DNA of 64,000 bases from Eubacteriaceae bacterium (GCA_910575665.1 CAJTFB010000001.1:1-64000); one strand, 5' to 3'. Shown: positions 1 to 8,983, numbered from the stretch's first letter. Made by a program: numbers and translations. The notes: generated by a model not told the origin, from the sequence alone.

Positions 1-58
1 AGAGAGCAGCCACTTCATTGTCGCTGAGCATAATATGATATGTTTTAGGTCTTGCCAT
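1..58 (-). mobile_element. 5' end of an IS630-family transposase gene (partial, runs off the window)
   Basis: The minus strand from 58 reads MARPKTYHIMLSDNEVAAL before the window ends. This opening is typical of IS630-type transposases (MARPK followed by a short strand and a TDEE/SDNE segment). Only 19 codons are visible, so the catalytic DDE domain cannot be checked. The gene would be transcribed away from the CRISPR array. The stretch 59-146 between it and the first repeat would be the end of the element. It contains an imperfect inverted repeat (CCGTTTC / GAAACGG at about 73-97) and a GTGTCAGTACAC palindrome at about 133-144, next to a TA dinucleotide and the CRISPR repeat. IS630 elements insert at TA. 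Family assignment rests on the N-terminus only. Confidence 0.6.
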
Positions 59-146
59 AGGAATCACCGCCGTTTCTTTTATCATATCATGAAACGGTGA
101 AAAATAAAAGAATTATAAAACTGAATATAAATGTGTCAGTACACTA

Positions 147-842
147 GTTTTACCACCATATGAATTTACACTACTCTCAAACACTGTTGAGGGGGCTCCG
201 CCGGGAAAAGTTGTTTTACCACCATATGAATTTACACTACTCTCAAACTTAAAGCTGTATAAGGTGACGATTGAGCGTGTTTTACCACCATATGAATTTA
301 CACTACTCTCAAACCGTCATCACCATAAATATCACTTGTGGTTAGTTTTACCACCATATAAATTTACACTACTCTCAAACTGTGCTCTGCTTATGTGCGC
401 GTTGATAAGGGTTTTACCACCATATGAATTTACACTACTCTCAAACTGATTTATTGTATCTTGCCATTTTATAAGCGTTTTACCACCATATGAATTTACA
501 CTACTCTCAAACGCCCCCACCAAGCAGATTCGACACCTGGATGTTTTACCACCATATGAATTTACACTACTCTCAAACGGACTACAGGTCATCATAGGAA
601 CTGCCCCAGTTTTACCACCATATGAATTTACACTACTCTCAAACGTTGGCAGGAAATACATAAAGGCAGGAAAGGTTTTACCACCATATGAATTTACACT
701 ACTCTCAAACAAGTCACAGAGAAAGAAAAGGAAGATAGAAGTTTTACCACCATATGAATTTACACTACTCTCAAACTAGGCATGGTACAACCGTTCGGTG
801 ACATTCGTTTTACCACCATATGAATTTACACTACTCTCAAAC
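147..842 (-). CRISPR. Type II-A CRISPR array, 11 repeats of 36 bp and 10 spacers of exactly 30 bp
   Basis: Repeats start at 147, 213, 279, 345, 411, 477, 543, 609, 675, 741 and 807. In the minus (crRNA) orientation each begins GTTTGAGAGTAGTG and ends ATATGGTGGTAAAAC. Every spacer is 30 bp. Ten repeats are identical; the repeat at 345-380 carries one substitution (A instead of G at 360, plus strand). Orientation is minus, in line with the cas genes and leader, because the tracrRNA anti-repeat at 7111 matches the plus strand of the repeats. The newest spacer is therefore 777-806, next to the leader, and the oldest is 183-212, next to the IS630 fragment. Uniform spacers and near-identical repeats suggest a functional array. 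Spacer targets cannot be judged from the window. Short ORFs read through the array are artefacts. Confidence 0.98.
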
Positions 843-1041
843 CTCAAACCTCAAACTTTCATATAAAAGTAAAATTCTTAACGGAAGTTAATGGATTCTC
901 ATCGAGCAAACATATCACTACAATATGGGTAAATTTATATGATAGGACAAACACCTCACAATAAATTATGTACTGCATTTTTGCAGATGTTCCGTTTATT
1001 GTTAAGAGCGAATAAATTCACTTATATTATTTTACAATATT
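843..1041 (-). promoter_or_regulatory. CRISPR leader
   Basis: This AT-rich 199-bp stretch without a gene lies between the csn2 stop and the first (leader-proximal) repeat, where a II-A leader belongs. Its last 14 bases on the minus strand are GTTTGAGGTTTGAG, two copies of the first seven bases of the repeat, so the junction reads GTTTGAG three times in tandem. In streptococcal II-A systems a short anchor at the leader 3' end (ATTTGAG or similar) directs Cas1-Cas2 integration; the copies here would fit that role. A small hairpin (CTGCA...TGCAG, about 973-986) follows csn2. I could not fix a convincing promoter for the array. Confidence 0.75.
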
Positions 1042-1716
1042 TTAAGAAATGATGCAATTATCTTGATCGATAATAATTGTATTTTCTATATTATTTTTTT
1101 CAACAGAGCAATGGCTTTCTATTAATAATAAATGGTACTTTTTATAAAATGCCTGTTCGTATAGATATGTTAACTGCTTATAGTCCAGATAAGATTTAAT
1201 ATTGCACAATATAAACAGGCGGATTCCCATAATTTCCGAGGCCAATTCCATATAATTTAATATTTTTTCTAATACATTATCTGAAGAATCTTCAAAAGAA
1301 ATGTTCATAAATTTAAAAAAATCTTTGATTTCAATAGAGTCCCGATATTTTAAATTATATTGTATTAAGTCAAAGGTTTTTTCTGAAAAGTTTGCAAGAA
1401 CAGAATAGATTGAATTCCATTCTGACAATAGATCACAATTAAAAACATCTTTTTCTAAATGGTTGTATAAAGAAGTAACCATTTTCTTTTGATTGATATC
1501 AAGTGCGAATACATCAATAATTACTTCACAGGTTTTCGCCAGATTTAATTTTTTTCCGCCCTCAGATAATATCCATTCACCATTATCTCCATTAACTTGT
1601 CCTTTTATTTGAGAGACAAATTCCAGGAACCTGGAAGGGGATTCAAAGACCAAAACAGGTACCTTATTCTCGGGCAGCTCTATTTGAAAGAAAAAATCAG
1701 GATGTACCAATTTCAC
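1042..1716 (-). CDS. csn2: CRISPR-associated protein Csn2
   Basis: A 224-residue protein whose length and position (last in cas9-cas1-cas2-csn2) match the canonical short Csn2 of type II-A systems. Csn2 forms a ring-shaped tetramer that slides on DNA ends and takes part in spacer acquisition with Cas1, Cas2 and Cas9. The N-terminal region ([14 protein letters not shown], then a segment ending in [10 protein letters not shown]) resembles the start of the Csn2 alpha/beta head, with a long helical middle part. The start overlaps the cas2 stop by four bases, which implies translational coupling. The next feature downstream is the leader. Its presence defines the locus as subtype II-A rather than II-C. 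Confidence 0.88.
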   Translation of the reverse strand: MKLVHPDFFFQIELPENKVPVLVFESPSRFLEFVSQIKGQVNGDNGEWILSEGGKKLNLAKTCEVIIDVFALDINQKKMVTSLYNHLEKDVFNCDLLSEWNSIYSVLANFSEKTFDLIQYNLKYRDSIEIKDFFKFMNISFEDSSDNVLEKILNYMELASEIMGIRLFILCNIKSYLDYKQLTYLYEQAFYKKYHLLLIESHCSVEKNNIENTIIIDQDNCIIS

Positions 1717-2033
1717 AGTATCACCAGCCTTTTATCACTATTTAGTATATTGGAACTTGAGGTTCCAGTAATGTATTCAATTTTAGAAAACTGCCGTTCC
1801 GTCAGGGTAAATGCCTGAACTAAACCGTGCTCTGGTTTATTGTTTCTTACACTTGCCATGATACCATCAGCAACGGTTGTGTTAAGAGCCAATTTACAGT
1901 AGACGGATTCCTGCATCATAAGAAAGCCAGCTTTGATCAAATATTTGCGAAAACGATTATATTCGCGAATATCGCTGGAGCTTTTCATGGGAAGATCAAA
2001 CATAACAATAATTCTCATATATCGATAACTCAT
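1713..2033 (-). CDS. cas2: CRISPR-associated endonuclease Cas2
   Basis: A 106-residue protein with the ferredoxin-like Cas2 start ([10 protein letters not shown]); the Asp in this strand is the conserved metal ligand of the family. Cas2 bridges two Cas1 dimers in the spacer-integration complex, where its nuclease activity is not required. The segment [20 protein letters not shown] is the typical second strand and helix of II-A Cas2 proteins. The start may be the ATG of [10 protein letters not shown] or the in-frame ATG five codons later. It is separated from cas1 by two bases and overlaps csn2, so the adaptation genes form one transcript with cas9. Confidence 0.93.
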   Translation of the reverse strand: MSYRYMRIIVMFDLPMKSSSDIREYNRFRKYLIKAGFLMMQESVYCKLALNTTVADGIMASVRNNKPEHGLVQAFTLTERQFSKIEYITGTSSSNILNSDKRLVIL

Positions 2034-2035
2034 CC

Positions 2036-2911
2036 TTACCCTTCATTTCTGTAAAATCGTAACAATGAAACATCATTTTCATCGATTGCATCAAAAACGC
2101 TTCTGCAATATATTTTTATGGCATTTGATACATAATTTCTCTTTCCATCAATAATAACATTTTCATTCAGCACATCTACAATCTGCATTTTTTCTTCATG
2201 TTCAAATTGATCCGGAAGATTTTGATATACCTTGCGGTCAATTAATATACGGAAAGGCTCCATCAGGTCAGATCCCAGATTAAATTGGTTAAACATATTG
2301 TCGTGAAATAATCCTAATTGGGTTAGATATCCATTCGCAGTAATTTCCCGGTTGACCATTGATAAGATAAGGCTATATCCGTAATTTAAGGCAGCATTGA
2401 TGGGGATATCCAAAGTTCGGGAAAATTTCATACCAAATAAAGCATTGAAGTAAACCTTTGCAGCATGTCCTTCACGGTTTGTTTCATCCCCAGGTAGTAT
2501 TTCAGAAATATATGTACTCAACAAAGCACTTTCCTCATTTTTCTGTAGATCTTCTAAAAAAAGTTTTTGGTTTCTAATTTTTTCTGAAACAATTTCTGTC
2601 CATATAAGTTTTTTAGATTCTGATGACCATTGGATCTGTTTTCTCACTTTGGCGCTTGTATCATGGCTGCCATAATATCCAATCAGTTCCGAAGAGGGAT
2701 TTCTTTTCTCATCACAAAATATAACTTTTATTTTTCTTTTTGTCAATTCGCAGAGCAGACTGGCAGTTAGAGATACTGCTGTTGATTCGATCATCAGCAA
2801 CAGTATCTCACTAAGATGGATTTTGGTTATCGTATCTTGTCGGACAAACATATAATCCATTTTATAATCCAGTTTAACACAATTTGAAATGACAACGATC
2901 CGCCAGCTCAT
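2036..2911 (-). CDS. cas1: CRISPR-associated integrase Cas1
   Basis: A 291-residue Cas1 of the type II family, beginning [17 protein letters not shown]. Cas1 is the catalytic subunit of the Cas1-Cas2 integrase that inserts new spacers at the leader-repeat junction. The expected active-site elements are visible: the Glu in [11 protein letters not shown] (about residue 149), the His in GLFHDN (about 207) and the Glu in LMEPFR (about 222). Length agrees with other II-A Cas1 proteins. The start overlaps the cas9 stop by four bases. Nothing suggests inactivation. Confidence 0.96.
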   Translation of the reverse strand: MSWRIVVISNCVKLDYKMDYMFVRQDTITKIHLSEILLLMIESTAVSLTASLLCELTKRKIKVIFCDEKRNPSSELIGYYGSHDTSAKVRKQIQWSSESKKLIWTEIVSEKIRNQKLFLEDLQKNEESALLSTYISEILPGDETNREGHAAKVYFNALFGMKFSRTLDIPINAALNYGYSLILSMVNREITANGYLTQLGLFHDNMFNQFNLGSDLMEPFRILIDRKVYQNLPDQFEHEEKMQIVDVLNENVIIDGKRNYVSNAIKIYCRSVFDAIDENDVSLLRFYRNEG

Positions 2912-5900
2912 AGGGAAAGCAGGTCGATTTCCTGCTCAAATAGCCCTGTGACAGATTGATGAATTATTTGACATTGAAAATATTTGTTAATGACTTTATT
3001 TATACTAATACTTCCTGCATGAGGGCTTCCCTGTATTTCTTTCAAATTTGCGGATATCGGTTTGCAACGCATTAAATTCATGATTTCATTTAATACATAA
3101 CATTGTTTTTCACAGGGTAACTGTGAAAATATGTCGCGCCCTTTTTTTAATGTTTCCAACTGGCTAGCTGGGCGATGTTTATAAATGGTATCCCTTTGTT
3201 TTCGATACAACTCATCGTACATCTCAAGGTTTTCTATAGAAGTGATACCATCATTCTCTGTGATCGGCAACAGTTCTTTACCATGAAAACTCTGGTTACG
3301 AAGTAGATATTTCTCAATGTTTTTTAGGTAAATTTCATATTTATCATCCAGCAGTAATTGGACAGCACATTGAAAGACTAATTGTTTTCCAGTGGTTCCT
3401 CTAAGGTGCATTGGAAATCCATTTACTACAAATAGAGTATCCTTTTTTATCTTTGGTAATAAAACACTTGGATTTTTTAGTTTATAAGTGTCTTTGCAAT
3501 AATCAATAAATATATTAATGTCCTTTTCAATTGCTTCTTTTAGGTAAAGAGGAACCGCTTCAATACTTTTTTGTATATTTCCCTTTTTGTTTTCTGAGGT
3601 GACAAGGGCAAAGTAAGCAGGTGTTATGGTCTTATATCCGCCGTATTTGGTTACATCCATTCCTTTTTTTATAGGAACGGAGGCATTTGCTGTCTTGCTT
3701 ACGATCTGGGAATCGAAAAAGCCGCCGTTTTGCCCGCATTTATTTTCTGTTGCCAATCGTGTATAGCGGATATCGCGAAGTTTTAACTGTTTTCGGACCA
3801 TTTTAAGTGATCCCTTTTCACCGCATTTCCATATCACCTGTTTCTTTATTACATCATGATTAAACATCTGATTTAAGTTATATTTTTCCTTTTCAGATGG
3901 ATGGTTTTTAAGCCAATGTAAGGGATTATTTGTAAACTTTTCATGATATACATTTCCAACCACAATATTTAAATAGGCATCCTTTGCATGATGATAGTCG
4001 TTTAAGGAGCGGCATTTTTTTACTTTTAATATCTCATTTCTAAAATCAGAAACAGCCTTTGCTTTTACATATACGACATCCGAATCATTGTAAAGGCGCT
4101 GAAACAATTCGGCTACCACTTTTGAAGATTGACGGGTTTCAACTAATTGACGATTGATAAATCCTGCCAATTCTTCATCGGTTAGCGGAAATTTACGAGT
4201 CAGGCGACGATATTTTTCTTTGGAAATTAACCCTTGATCTTCTAAGTAGTGCCAGAATTCTTTCATTTTATCCTGGATAGCCGGGGATAACATATGATTG
4301 CTTTTTTTCTCGTTAATATCCCGTTTGACCAGAACCAGATTATCTATACTATCATCTTTTGTTTTGGACTGTGGGTATATGTGGTCCCGGTCATATACTG
4401 ATGTGTCAGCGAGGCGGGATAGATCAATGGATTCCCCAGAATACATACATTTTCCCATTTGCGTATAGTATAAATATAATTTAATGCTGCGAAACTCACT
4501 CTCCTGTCGATCTTCCAGTTCCTTTTTCCAGTCCCTGCTCTCATCTTTTATTTTTGCATAGAGTTGTAATAACTTCTTTTGTCGAGAATCTGTTGGTCTT
4601 TTTTCTTTTGGTCCTCTTGCCATTTCAATAAAAATCTTTTTTGGCTGCCTACCCATAATTTTTTTTACTTCTTCTGCGATCAAAAGAACCTGCCATGCTG
4701 CCCGTTTAATCGCAGGGGAAGCTACCAGATCTGCCATAATAGTTTCATATGAGAAATTTGTTAACTTAGGTGTAGCTTTATGATTTAGCTTTTCTATTTC
4801 CTCTGTAAAAGTGTAGTTTGAACTTAACAGCTGCATCAAATTGTCGTTCGTATTGCGAAGAGCACTTATAATACTGTATATTTCGCCAGTTTTTGTAGAA
4901 GTTCCTTCCAAACCATCTAAGAATTCTTTAGACAATCGCCCCCAACCCTGATATTTCAGTTTACATATTCGTTCCATTTGTTTATCACTGATCTGCGTTG
5001 TTTCATATTTGGAACGAATTATCTTTTTTAGCATCTTGGGCGCTTCTCCATACAGGGTAATCCAAAGAATAAGGTCTTCTGCTATTTCCCTCATAGATTG
5101 TTTCCGTATTTCATCTCCAAATATCTTTTTCATCTCTAGATATGAGCCAAGAGAACTTTTAAACCGTTGATCAATTCCAGAAATATCTTTTTGTTCTACA
5201 CGGTATCCCTCACATTTAAGAAATTCCAGAATCTTCTTTGGGGTCACTTGTTTTTGCTTCAGGAATAAGTCATTAAATAACTTAATCTTTGTTTCCACAA
5301 CCAAAGGTTCATTCTCGATTTTGAGATTATTCAGTTCGTTCCAAACCATAAACTCCGAATATAAAAGTGAGTGTTTGGGTAATACATCTTTTCCTATCAA
5401 GTAGGTACATTTATTTGTCATTCGTCGAATAAATTTTTCCGCGGACTGACTTTCATCCACGATTTCGTCAAAATTCCATGGTCGTATGGGGCCGTTTTTT
5501 TTACGTACCATCCAGCTATTTGTACCAACCGAAGTATTAAGTGGTCCTACATAATAGGGAATCCGAAATTCAAATAATTGAATAATCTTTTCTGAAATAG
5601 TTATTCCCTGCTCATCTTTTTTATTTAAAAAAGTATAGTGCTTTTTTGCGTTTTCTAAAATTTTCTTTAGCTCTATATCATGAACTTGGTAGGGGATAAC
5701 ACTATTGTCCTTTGATACTTGCAATGGCAAATAAGTTCCTGCATCCAATTCCATTTTTATTTTTTCAATCGTATTCTGTGCATCAGCGTGTTGGATATTT
5801 GTAAAAATATTTTTAATCGTTTTTGTCAATTCCTCATAAGTGCATTTTTTTACGGAATGCCTTTTTCTATTTCTTCGTGTGCTCCCAATATAATTGCAAT

Positions 5901-6999
5901 AATTTTTTGATGAAGAACTATCCGCTTTTTGAAAAAAATTTTGATATTGATCATCGGCATAAGTTCGAATTAGTTTCTTTAATTCAAATAAATCTTTCTG
6001 ATGTTTTTTATAAATATGTACCTTAGCAAAGGAAAGATAGGAGTTTCCGTTATGTTCTCCACCCTTTAAGATATCTGCAAGGATGCTCCAATCATATACC
6101 CCTTTTAATATGTCCAGTACTCCGCATCTCTCTTGTAGGAGATCTTCCAGTTCTGGGCGAATATCATCAAAAGAACTTTCTGAAAATGATATACTAGAGC
6201 GTTCTGCATCTTTTAATGTCTCATCAGAAAAAATATCTGCTAATTTACATTTGGAGCCACAGATCAAAGAAACAATCGCTTTCAATTGTTTTTGCTTCTC
6301 TTTATCGCCATATTGCAAGTATTCTAAGAACTGAGAAGCTTTATCTCGTTTTGATAATTTCTTGTCTTGAATTATTTTTTTCAAATCATCCATTTTACGC
6401 TGGTCCATTTTTATATTACAATTTAGCTCAATTTCAAATTCATCTCTTATACATTGTGACATTTTATCAAAAGCGCATTCAAATGAGATTGCATTTTCAA
6501 TCGTACCTGAAAATAAAAAGTGTCCCCGGTGCTTTATAATGTGATGTATAGCAAGATAAACGAGTCGTATATCTTTCTTTTCCTCATTTTGAATCAATTC
6601 TTTTCTCAAATGATAGATTGTTGGATACTCACGATGAAATTCTACATCAGTATAATTCGTATCATAAAATAGGGTATTTGTCTGGTGGGAATGTTTGTCC
6701 TCTGGAAGAAATGTGCTATCTTTCAGTCTTTGAAAGAAACCAGGATCAACCTTACAAATCTCCTCCGAAAAAAGTTCTTGCAAAAGTTCAATTCTCCATC
6801 TTCGTCTCTGTAGTCTTCTACGGAGAGTACGGCTAAGGCGACGTTTTTCAGCTGTCTGTGCTTCATCAAATAATCGGCTTCCCCACATTGTTTTTCCGTT
6901 GAATCGAACCAGGCGGTAATTTTCGTCAGTTACGGCCCAGCCTACTGAATTTGTTCCAATATCAACCCCCAAATAATAGTCTTCCCTTGTCTTTTTCAT
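2908..6999 (-). CDS. cas9: Type II-A CRISPR effector nuclease Cas9
   Basis: A large RNA-guided DNA endonuclease of 1,363 residues when started at the ATG at 6999. That start follows AAAGGA with seven bases spacing. A TTG-initiated extension to 7029 would add ten basic residues and has no ribosome-binding site. Domains in order: RuvC-I (LGVDIGTNSVGW, Asp13); arginine-rich bridge helix (RRLSRTLRRRLQRRRWR); recognition lobe to about residue 740; RuvC-II (IFIEMARGP, Glu near 793); HNH (DRDHIYPQS, His near 870); RuvC-III (HHAKDAYLN, near 1005); C-terminal PAM-interacting region. All catalytic motifs are present, so it should cut both strands. The size fits the roughly 1,370-residue Cas9 group that travels with short Csn2. 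PAM preference cannot be read from this sequence. It is the first gene of the cas operon and lies next to the divergent tracrRNA gene. Confidence 0.97.
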   Translation of the reverse strand: MKKTREDYYLGVDIGTNSVGWAVTDENYRLVRFNGKTMWGSRLFDEAQTAEKRRLSRTLRRRLQRRRWRIELLQELFSEEICKVDPGFFQRLKDSTFLPEDKHSHQTNTLFYDTNYTDVEFHREYPTIYHLRKELIQNEEKKDIRLVYLAIHHIIKHRGHFLFSGTIENAISFECAFDKMSQCIRDEFEIELNCNIKMDQRKMDDLKKIIQDKKLSKRDKASQFLEYLQYGDKEKQKQLKAIVSLICGSKCKLADIFSDETLKDAERSSISFSESSFDDIRPELEDLLQERCGVLDILKGVYDWSILADILKGGEHNGNSYLSFAKVHIYKKHQKDLFELKKLIRTYADDQYQNFFQKADSSSSKNYCNYIGSTRRNRKRHSVKKCTYEELTKTIKNIFTNIQHADAQNTIEKIKMELDAGTYLPLQVSKDNSVIPYQVHDIELKKILENAKKHYTFLNKKDEQGITISEKIIQLFEFRIPYYVGPLNTSVGTNSWMVRKKNGPIRPWNFDEIVDESQSAEKFIRRMTNKCTYLIGKDVLPKHSLLYSEFMVWNELNNLKIENEPLVVETKIKLFNDLFLKQKQVTPKKILEFLKCEGYRVEQKDISGIDQRFKSSLGSYLEMKKIFGDEIRKQSMREIAEDLILWITLYGEAPKMLKKIIRSKYETTQISDKQMERICKLKYQGWGRLSKEFLDGLEGTSTKTGEIYSIISALRNTNDNLMQLLSSNYTFTEEIEKLNHKATPKLTNFSYETIMADLVASPAIKRAAWQVLLIAEEVKKIMGRQPKKIFIEMARGPKEKRPTDSRQKKLLQLYAKIKDESRDWKKELEDRQESEFRSIKLYLYYTQMGKCMYSGESIDLSRLADTSVYDRDHIYPQSKTKDDSIDNLVLVKRDINEKKSNHMLSPAIQDKMKEFWHYLEDQGLISKEKYRRLTRKFPLTDEELAGFINRQLVETRQSSKVVAELFQRLYNDSDVVYVKAKAVSDFRNEILKVKKCRSLNDYHHAKDAYLNIVVGNVYHEKFTNNPLHWLKNHPSEKEKYNLNQMFNHDVIKKQVIWKCGEKGSLKMVRKQLKLRDIRYTRLATENKCGQNGGFFDSQIVSKTANASVPIKKGMDVTKYGGYKTITPAYFALVTSENKKGNIQKSIEAVPLYLKEAIEKDINIFIDYCKDTYKLKNPSVLLPKIKKDTLFVVNGFPMHLRGTTGKQLVFQCAVQLLLDDKYEIYLKNIEKYLLRNQSFHGKELLPITENDGITSIENLEMYDELYRKQRDTIYKHRPASQLETLKKGRDIFSQLPCEKQCYVLNEIMNLMRCKPISANLKEIQGSPHAGSISINKVINKYFQCQIIHQSVTGLFEQEIDLLSL

Positions 7000-7066
7000 G
7001 CGTTTTTCCTTTCTAGTTCTAGTTGCCAAAGTGGCAGTGTCGGACTAAATATATTGTATTTTTGAC

Positions 7067-7095
7067 TTGACTTTTTTTATCTGATACGTTATTAT
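7067..7095 (+). promoter_or_regulatory. Promoter of the tracrRNA
   Basis: A -35 box TTGACT (7067-7072) and a -10 box TATTAT (7090-7095) are 17 bp apart. They point toward the anti-repeat, predicting a transcript start near 7102. It sits in the 100-bp gap between the cas9 start and the anti-repeat, so the tracrRNA is transcribed divergently from the cas operon. Confidence 0.75.
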
Positions 7096-7101
7096 GTATA
7101 C

Positions 7102-7222
7102 AACTCAAAGGTTTTACCACCATATGAGTTTACACTACAAGTTCAAATAAAAATTTATTCTAATCGCTCTTCGGAGCCTCCACAGGAGTGGATTTAAAGA
7201 CTTGCTTCGGCGAGTCTTTTTT
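7102..7222 (+). ncRNA. tracrRNA of the II-A CRISPR system
   Basis: Bases 7111-7138 match the repeat over 28 positions with one A-to-G change that still allows a G-U pair. After that comes AAGTTCAAAT, which lets the crRNA start GUUUGA pair with UCAAAU across a GA/AAGU bulge. This is the same bulge layout as in the Streptococcus pyogenes guide duplex. Downstream are short hairpins (GCTC-TTCG-GAGC at 7166-7177 and a CTCC/GGAG stem at about 7178-7188). The RNA ends in an intrinsic terminator (stem 7196-7205 with 7210-7219, loop TTCG, then T residues to 7222). The start is inferred from the promoter. A later hairpin (AGAATCAG-CTTCG-CTGATTCT, about 7256-7276) lies beyond the terminator and is probably not part of it. 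Confidence 0.92.
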
Positions 7223-7372
7223 ATTTGATAGGAAAGTTCTCAATTCGCAGAGAAAAGAATCAGCTTCGCTGATTCTTAAGAGGTGCGCGCTTTACAGCCT
7301 CACAAGCAATCATATTATAACATATTTATTTCTAAAAGAAAATAAATTTACTATAATTTCCCATCTTCCAAT

Positions 7373-7418
7373 CACAAAAAAAGAAGCACAAATTCTTAAT
7401 TGAATCTTCTGCTTCTTT
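7373..7418 (-). terminator. Intrinsic terminator downstream of blaI-like gene
   Basis: On the minus strand, AAAGAAGCA (7418-7410) pairs with TGCTTCTTT (7388-7380), followed by a run of T residues (7380-7373). It lies about 40 bp after the repressor stop codon. Confidence 0.7.
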
Positions 7419-7456
7419 ACTCATATTTCTTTCTTACATTATGTACGCTGAATAAT

Positions 7457-7831
7457 TTAGTTGCGGTTGCTAACTACTTTATTAAGTTCCAGGATCTCCT
7501 CGGTCGATAAGCTTTTTCCATCAAAATAATCATGAATAAAGGTTGCCACGGAACCGTTATATAAATTTTTGATTAGTACGCTCGTTTCTATCTCCTGGAC
7601 TTGTTTTTTGGTAATAGCTGCCCGGCATAAAAATCCAGGATCTTCTCTGGTGATAGCTCCTTTATCAATCAGGCGCTTAATATAGGTGTAAGTCGTGTTC
7701 TTTTCCCAGCCAATATATTCTTTAATGATCTTGGAAATGTCTTTGGCTGCAAGTACTTTATTACTCCAAAGCAGCTCCATGACATTTAACTCACCTTCAT
7801 GGAGACGGATCTCCTTTTTTTGCGCACTCAT
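7457..7831 (-). CDS. BlaI/MecI/CopY-family transcriptional repressor (no adjacent BlaR1)
   Basis: A 124-residue winged-helix repressor. The segment LHEGELNVMELLWSNKVLAAKDISKII followed by WEKNTTYTYIKRLIDKGAI is the BlaI-type DNA-binding domain, with the TVYTYLKRL-like recognition helix. The C-terminal third is the dimerisation part. BlaI proteins normally bind TACA/TGTA-type dyads and are cleaved by a BlaR1 metallopeptidase encoded next door. No BlaR1 or beta-lactamase gene is present here. The promoter at 8009-8037 contains a candidate operator, so self-repression is likely. The gene is a single cistron between the tracrRNA and rluD, ended by its own terminator. The real regulon is unknown; copper or antibiotic sensing is possible in this family. 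Confidence 0.85.
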   Translation of the reverse strand: MSAQKKEIRLHEGELNVMELLWSNKVLAAKDISKIIKEYIGWEKNTTYTYIKRLIDKGAITREDPGFLCRAAITKKQVQEIETSVLIKNLYNGSVATFIHDYFDGKSLSTEEILELNKVVSNRN

Positions 7832-7864
7832 TCTTCTCTACATACCTCCTCAAATACCGTATTC

Positions 7865-8037
7865 TTCTATTGTAGAATCTGCCAAAAACCCCATTCTCGT
7901 GCTGTAGTAAATAGAAAAATATGTTACATATTAACAAAAATTTTCTGTTTATATTTTTCCAGTGACCCCCAAAAAATCCTTTCACAGCTACCGAGAGAAA
8001 TTATCTATATTCTACTACAATAGAACTGCGAAGTCAA
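7865..8037 (-). promoter_or_regulatory. blaI-like promoter with TTCTA/TAGAA operator dyads
   Basis: On the minus strand, TTGACT (8037-8032) and TAGAAT (8014-8009) are 17 bp apart. A dyad TTCTA-6-TAGAA (8010-8025) covers the -10 and spacer. A second dyad, TTCTA-TTG-TAGAA, lies at 7865-7877, and a lone TGTAGTA at 7903-7909, inside the roughly 170-base untranslated leader. TACTACA/TGTAGTA is the half-site known for BlaI/MecI. The layout suggests autorepression with looping or roadblock. The promoter is read from consensus; repressor binding is inferred. Confidence 0.65.
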
Positions 8038-8054
8038 GGGAATTTTTGCACAAT

Positions 8055-8978
8055 TTATTTTAGATTTTTTAGTAGTTTTTTAAAATAGTCTGGGAGAGGT
8101 GCCTTAAACTCCATGTATTCGTCAGTTGTAGGGTGGACGAAACCAATGGTCCCTGCGTGGAGAGTCTGACCCTGTAACTTTTTATATTTGATGCTATTTG
8201 GACCATAGACCGTATCTCCAAGCAGAGGGTGTCCAATATGCGCCATGTGAACCCGAATCTGGTGGGTGCGACCGGTCTCCAGACGGCATTCAATATGATT
8301 GAATTGATGGTCCAGATGATCTAATACAGTATAGTGTGTCACTGCTCTTTTGCTATTCTTATCCGTCACTGTTCGCTTTTTTCGGTCTGTAGGATGTCTT
8401 CCGATAGGAAGGTCAATGGTTCCTTTGTCCTCTGAAAAGTTGTGATAGACGATCGCCTGATAGGTTCTGGTGATGCTGTGGGCTTTCAACTGCTCTGAGA
8501 TACATTTGTGTGACCGGTCATTTTTGCACACGATCAAGGCCCCGGTGGTATCTTTGTCAATGCGGTGTACAATTCCCGGACGCAGCACACCGTTGATACC
8601 TGACAGGTTGTCCTTGCAGTGAAACATAACTGCATTTACCAAGGTATCAGAGTAATGTCCCGGTGCAGGATGAACCACCATTCCTTTCGGTTTATTGACG
8701 ACCAGGACATCCTGATCTTCATATAAGATGTCCAGTGGTATATCCTGGGGAGTGATTGTCAGAGTTTCCGGCTCTGGCAGATGCAGGGTGATCAAATCAC
8801 TGGTGGAGACGGCGGTTTTTGATTTAACGTCAAAATTCCCATTGATCCCAACACAATGATCTTTGATCAGTTTCTGAATATAAGAGCGAGACAGATCCAT
8901 ACAGCTGGCTGCTACAAAAGCATCCAGCCGTTTACCGGCATCGCCCTCTTCTACCGTTAGATTGATTTGGTGTTCCAT
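8055..8978 (-). CDS. rluD: RluD-family 23S rRNA pseudouridine synthase
   Basis: A 307-residue protein with an N-terminal S4 RNA-binding domain (residues about 12-70, GKRLDAFVAA...SRSYIQKLIKD). It is followed by the pseudouridine synthase core with the catalytic Asp in HRIDKDTTG (about residue 139) and the conserved RLETGRTHQIRVHMAHIGHPLLGD block near 225. Family members convert uridines of 23S rRNA helix 69 or other sites to pseudouridine; the exact target varies among RluC/RluD paralogues. The start lies five bases after the lspA stop, so lspA-rluD is one operon, an arrangement common in Firmicutes. Confidence 0.92.
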   Translation of the reverse strand: MEHQINLTVEEGDAGKRLDAFVAASCMDLSRSYIQKLIKDHCVGINGNFDVKSKTAVSTSDLITLHLPEPETLTITPQDIPLDILYEDQDVLVVNKPKGMVVHPAPGHYSDTLVNAVMFHCKDNLSGINGVLRPGIVHRIDKDTTGALIVCKNDRSHKCISEQLKAHSITRTYQAIVYHNFSEDKGTIDLPIGRHPTDRKKRTVTDKNSKRAVTHYTVLDHLDHQFNHIECRLETGRTHQIRVHMAHIGHPLLGDTVYGPNSIKYKKLQGQTLHAGTIGFVHPTTDEYMEFKAPLPDYFKKLLKNLK

Positions 8979-8983
8979 AACGT

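Noticed and set aside
264-712. Open frames across the CRISPR repeats on both strands
   Set aside because: They translate the 36-bp repeat over and over and have no start signals.
7000-7029. N-terminal extension of Cas9
   Set aside because: TTG start without a ribosome-binding site; the ATG at 6999 has AAAGGA at good spacing and begins as other Cas9 proteins do.
7188-7403. Plus-strand frame after the tracrRNA
   Set aside because: It begins inside the tracrRNA terminator and has no recognisable product.
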